Assembly: GCA_050122535.1 (NCBI GenBank)
Contig: JASFIT010000245.1
Span: 1 to 7,207, forward strand
Source of the DNA: JASFEQ01 sp050122535
GTDB taxonomy: Bacteria > Desulfobacterota > DSM-4660 > Desulfatiglandales > HGW-15
Reading direction: 5' to 3'
Length of the DNA: 7,207 bases
In this document: one piece after another, positions 6,277 through 7,207 of the stretch
Layout: each line of letters starts with the position of its first letter
How positions within the stretch are numbered: position 1 is the stretch's first letter
Notes under the pieces: generated by a model
Told to the model about the DNA's origin: nothing
What the model saw: only the letters and a program-made list of their open reading frames with translations
Databases searched by the model: none
Program-made: the position numbers and the translations under genes

Positions 6277-6366
6277 ATGGGTAGTGTGGTAAAAAAGCGT
6301 CGTAAGAAGATCAGAAAACACAAATACCGGAAACAGAAAAAGAAGATGCGGCACAAAAACAAATAG
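6277..6366 (+). CDS. COX24/AURKAIP1 (mS38, bS22-like) small ribosomal protein
   Basis: A 29-residue, extremely basic peptide beginning MGSVVKKRRKKIRKHKYRK. The MGSV(I/V)KKRRK(K/R) opening followed by a KHK(Y/H)RK block is the signature of the COX24/AURKAIP1 family, whose mitochondrial member is small-subunit protein mS38 and whose mycobacterial member is bS22, found buried in 16S rRNA near the decoding region. About 60% of its residues are Lys or Arg, with no acidic residue. A strong GGAGG (6261-6265) lies 11 bases before the ATG. It has its own promoter candidate and a strong terminator, so it is probably a single-gene transcript of about 190 nt. It is short enough to be dropped by common gene callers. 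Family membership is from recognised motif; ribosomal role here is inferred. Confidence 0.85.
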   Translation: MGSVVKKRRKKIRKHKYRKQKKKMRHKNK

Positions 6367-6397
6367 TTCTCTCCCGTTGTATCGTTGTTTTATCATT

Positions 6398-6440
6398 AAA
6401 AGAAGGCAGTCCGAGAAATTCCGAACTGCCTTCTTTTTTT
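6398..6440. terminator. strong bidirectional intrinsic terminator
   Basis: AAAAGAAGGCAGT (6398-6410) and ACTGCCTTCTTTT (6425-6437) form a perfect 13-bp stem around a 14-base loop, and Ts run on to 6440. The same hairpin read on the minus strand ends in CTTCTTTTAATG, so it can stop both the ribosomal micro-gene and the convergent dehydrogenase gene. It lies between the two stop codons, 31 bp after the first and 51 bp from the second. Confidence 0.92.
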
Positions 6441-6491
6441 GCTCTGCTTCCTAAGTCTTCATTTTGTTTACTCTGGAAGGGCTTGAGGGGC

Positions 6492-7207
6492 TTATTTGCT
6501 GTAGTCGTACCACCCTCCCCCGGTCTTTCGACCCAGCTTACCCGCCTTGATCATGCTTTTTAGGAGGGTTGGGGCGACCCATTTCAATTCTTTATTTAAC
6601 TCCTTATGGAAATACTCCGCCACGAAAAAGGCGATATCGATGCCCGTAAGATCCATGAGCTCAAAGGGACCCATGGGATAATTCAGGCCATTTTTCACGG
6701 CCGTGTCGATATCTTCAACAGTGGCGACGCCCTCTTCCACCATTTTTATGGCTTCTATGAGGTGGGGGAGCATAATCCTGTTTACGATAAAACCTGGCGT
6801 GTCCTTTTTCACTTCAACAGTGACCTTGCCCATCTTCTTTGCCAGGTCAGTGGAAACAGCCACTGTTTCATCACTGGTAAAGTATCCCCGGATAATTTCG
6901 ACCAGTCTCATCAGGGGTACAGGATTAAAAAAATGCATGCCGCAGACCTTGTCCGGTCTCTTGGTGGCTGTTGCAATTTCTGTTATGGACATGGAAGACG
7001 TATTGGACGAAAGAATTATATCGGGGCGGCACAGCTCATCCAGCTCTTTAAAGACCTTTTTCTTCAGATCCAGATCCTCTATAACCGCCTCAACCACAAA
7101 ATCCACATCCTTGAGGTCGGCCATATCCGTGGTGCCTTTGATCCGGCCCATGATGTTATCCTTTTCCTTGGCCTCCAGCTTTCCTTTTTCCACGCTCCGA
7201 GAGAGGA
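6492..7207 (-). CDS. hbd: 3-hydroxyacyl-CoA (3-hydroxybutyryl-CoA) dehydrogenase, 5' end outside window
   Basis: Oxidises (S)-3-hydroxyacyl-CoA to 3-oxoacyl-CoA with NAD+ (or the reverse) in beta-oxidation or butyrate metabolism; cytoplasmic. 237 residues are visible against about 280-290 for the family, and the reading frame stays open to the window edge. The missing 45-50 residues carry the dinucleotide-binding GxGxxG. Seen here are the remainder of the Rossmann domain (DFVVEAVIED), SSNTSSMSITEIA, the catalytic His in GMHFFNPVPLMRLVEII with its partner Glu, DTPGFIVNRI at the domain junction, and the C-terminal helical domain with NGLNYPMGPFELMDLTGID. The GTG at 7191-7193 is internal and not the real start. 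It ends in GGGWYDYSK, a usual C-terminus for stand-alone enzymes rather than fused FadB-type proteins. It converges on the plus-strand genes across a shared terminator. Specific chain length cannot be told from sequence. Confidence 0.93.
   Translation of the reverse strand, partial: LSRSVEKGKLEAKEKDNIMGRIKGTTDMADLKDVDFVVEAVIEDLDLKKKVFKELDELCRPDIILSSNTSSMSITEIATATKRPDKVCGMHFFNPVPLMRLVEIIRGYFTSDETVAVSTDLAKKMGKVTVEVKKDTPGFIVNRIMLPHLIEAIKMVEEGVATVEDIDTAVKNGLNYPMGPFELMDLTGIDIAFFVAEYFHKELNKELKWVAPTLLKSMIKAGKLGRKTGGGWYDYSK

Overview
This window reads as chromosomal DNA of an anaerobic deltaproteobacterium (Desulfobacterota; sulfate-reducing or syntrophic type). The evidence is the gene order NAD kinase, DUF4911 protein, MiaB; a 3-hydroxyacyl-CoA dehydrogenase of the butyrate/fatty-acid oxidation type; and a CCGG(G)AATCC / GGATCCCGG inverted repeat of a kind common between genes in that group. 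The organism assignment is inference from gene content and was not checked by a search.

Layout. Positions 1-324 hold no convincing gene. They contain an imperfect inverted-repeat element (38-156) and a small perfect hairpin (215-236). A plus-strand gene series follows: a small P-loop kinase-like protein (325-927), adenine deaminase ade (992-2725), NAD kinase nadK (2784-3671), a DUF4911 protein (3658-3882), the tRNA methylthiotransferase miaB (3894-5222) and a response regulator with a GGDEF output domain (5262-6137). nadK, the DUF4911 gene and miaB are tightly packed (14-bp overlap, then an 11-bp gap) and are very likely co-transcribed. The 58-65 bp gaps further upstream are compatible with one longer operon. 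A weak hairpin with a T tract follows miaB.

From 6138 the DNA becomes AT-rich. A promoter candidate (6212-6241) precedes a 29-codon gene (6277-6366) for a very basic ribosomal micro-protein of the COX24/AURKAIP1 (mS38, bS22-like) family. A strong, bidirectional intrinsic terminator (6398-6440) separates it from a convergent minus-strand 3-hydroxyacyl-CoA dehydrogenase, whose N-terminus lies beyond the right edge.

The genes serve mostly housekeeping roles: purine salvage, NADP supply, tRNA modification, ribosome structure, c-di-GMP signalling and beta-oxidation. I see no defence system, mobile element, CRISPR array or secondary-metabolite cluster. The parts most worth a second look are the bS22-like micro-gene, the uncharacterised DUF4911 protein between nadK and miaB, the degenerate Walker A of the first kinase-like gene, and the structured spacer ahead of ade.
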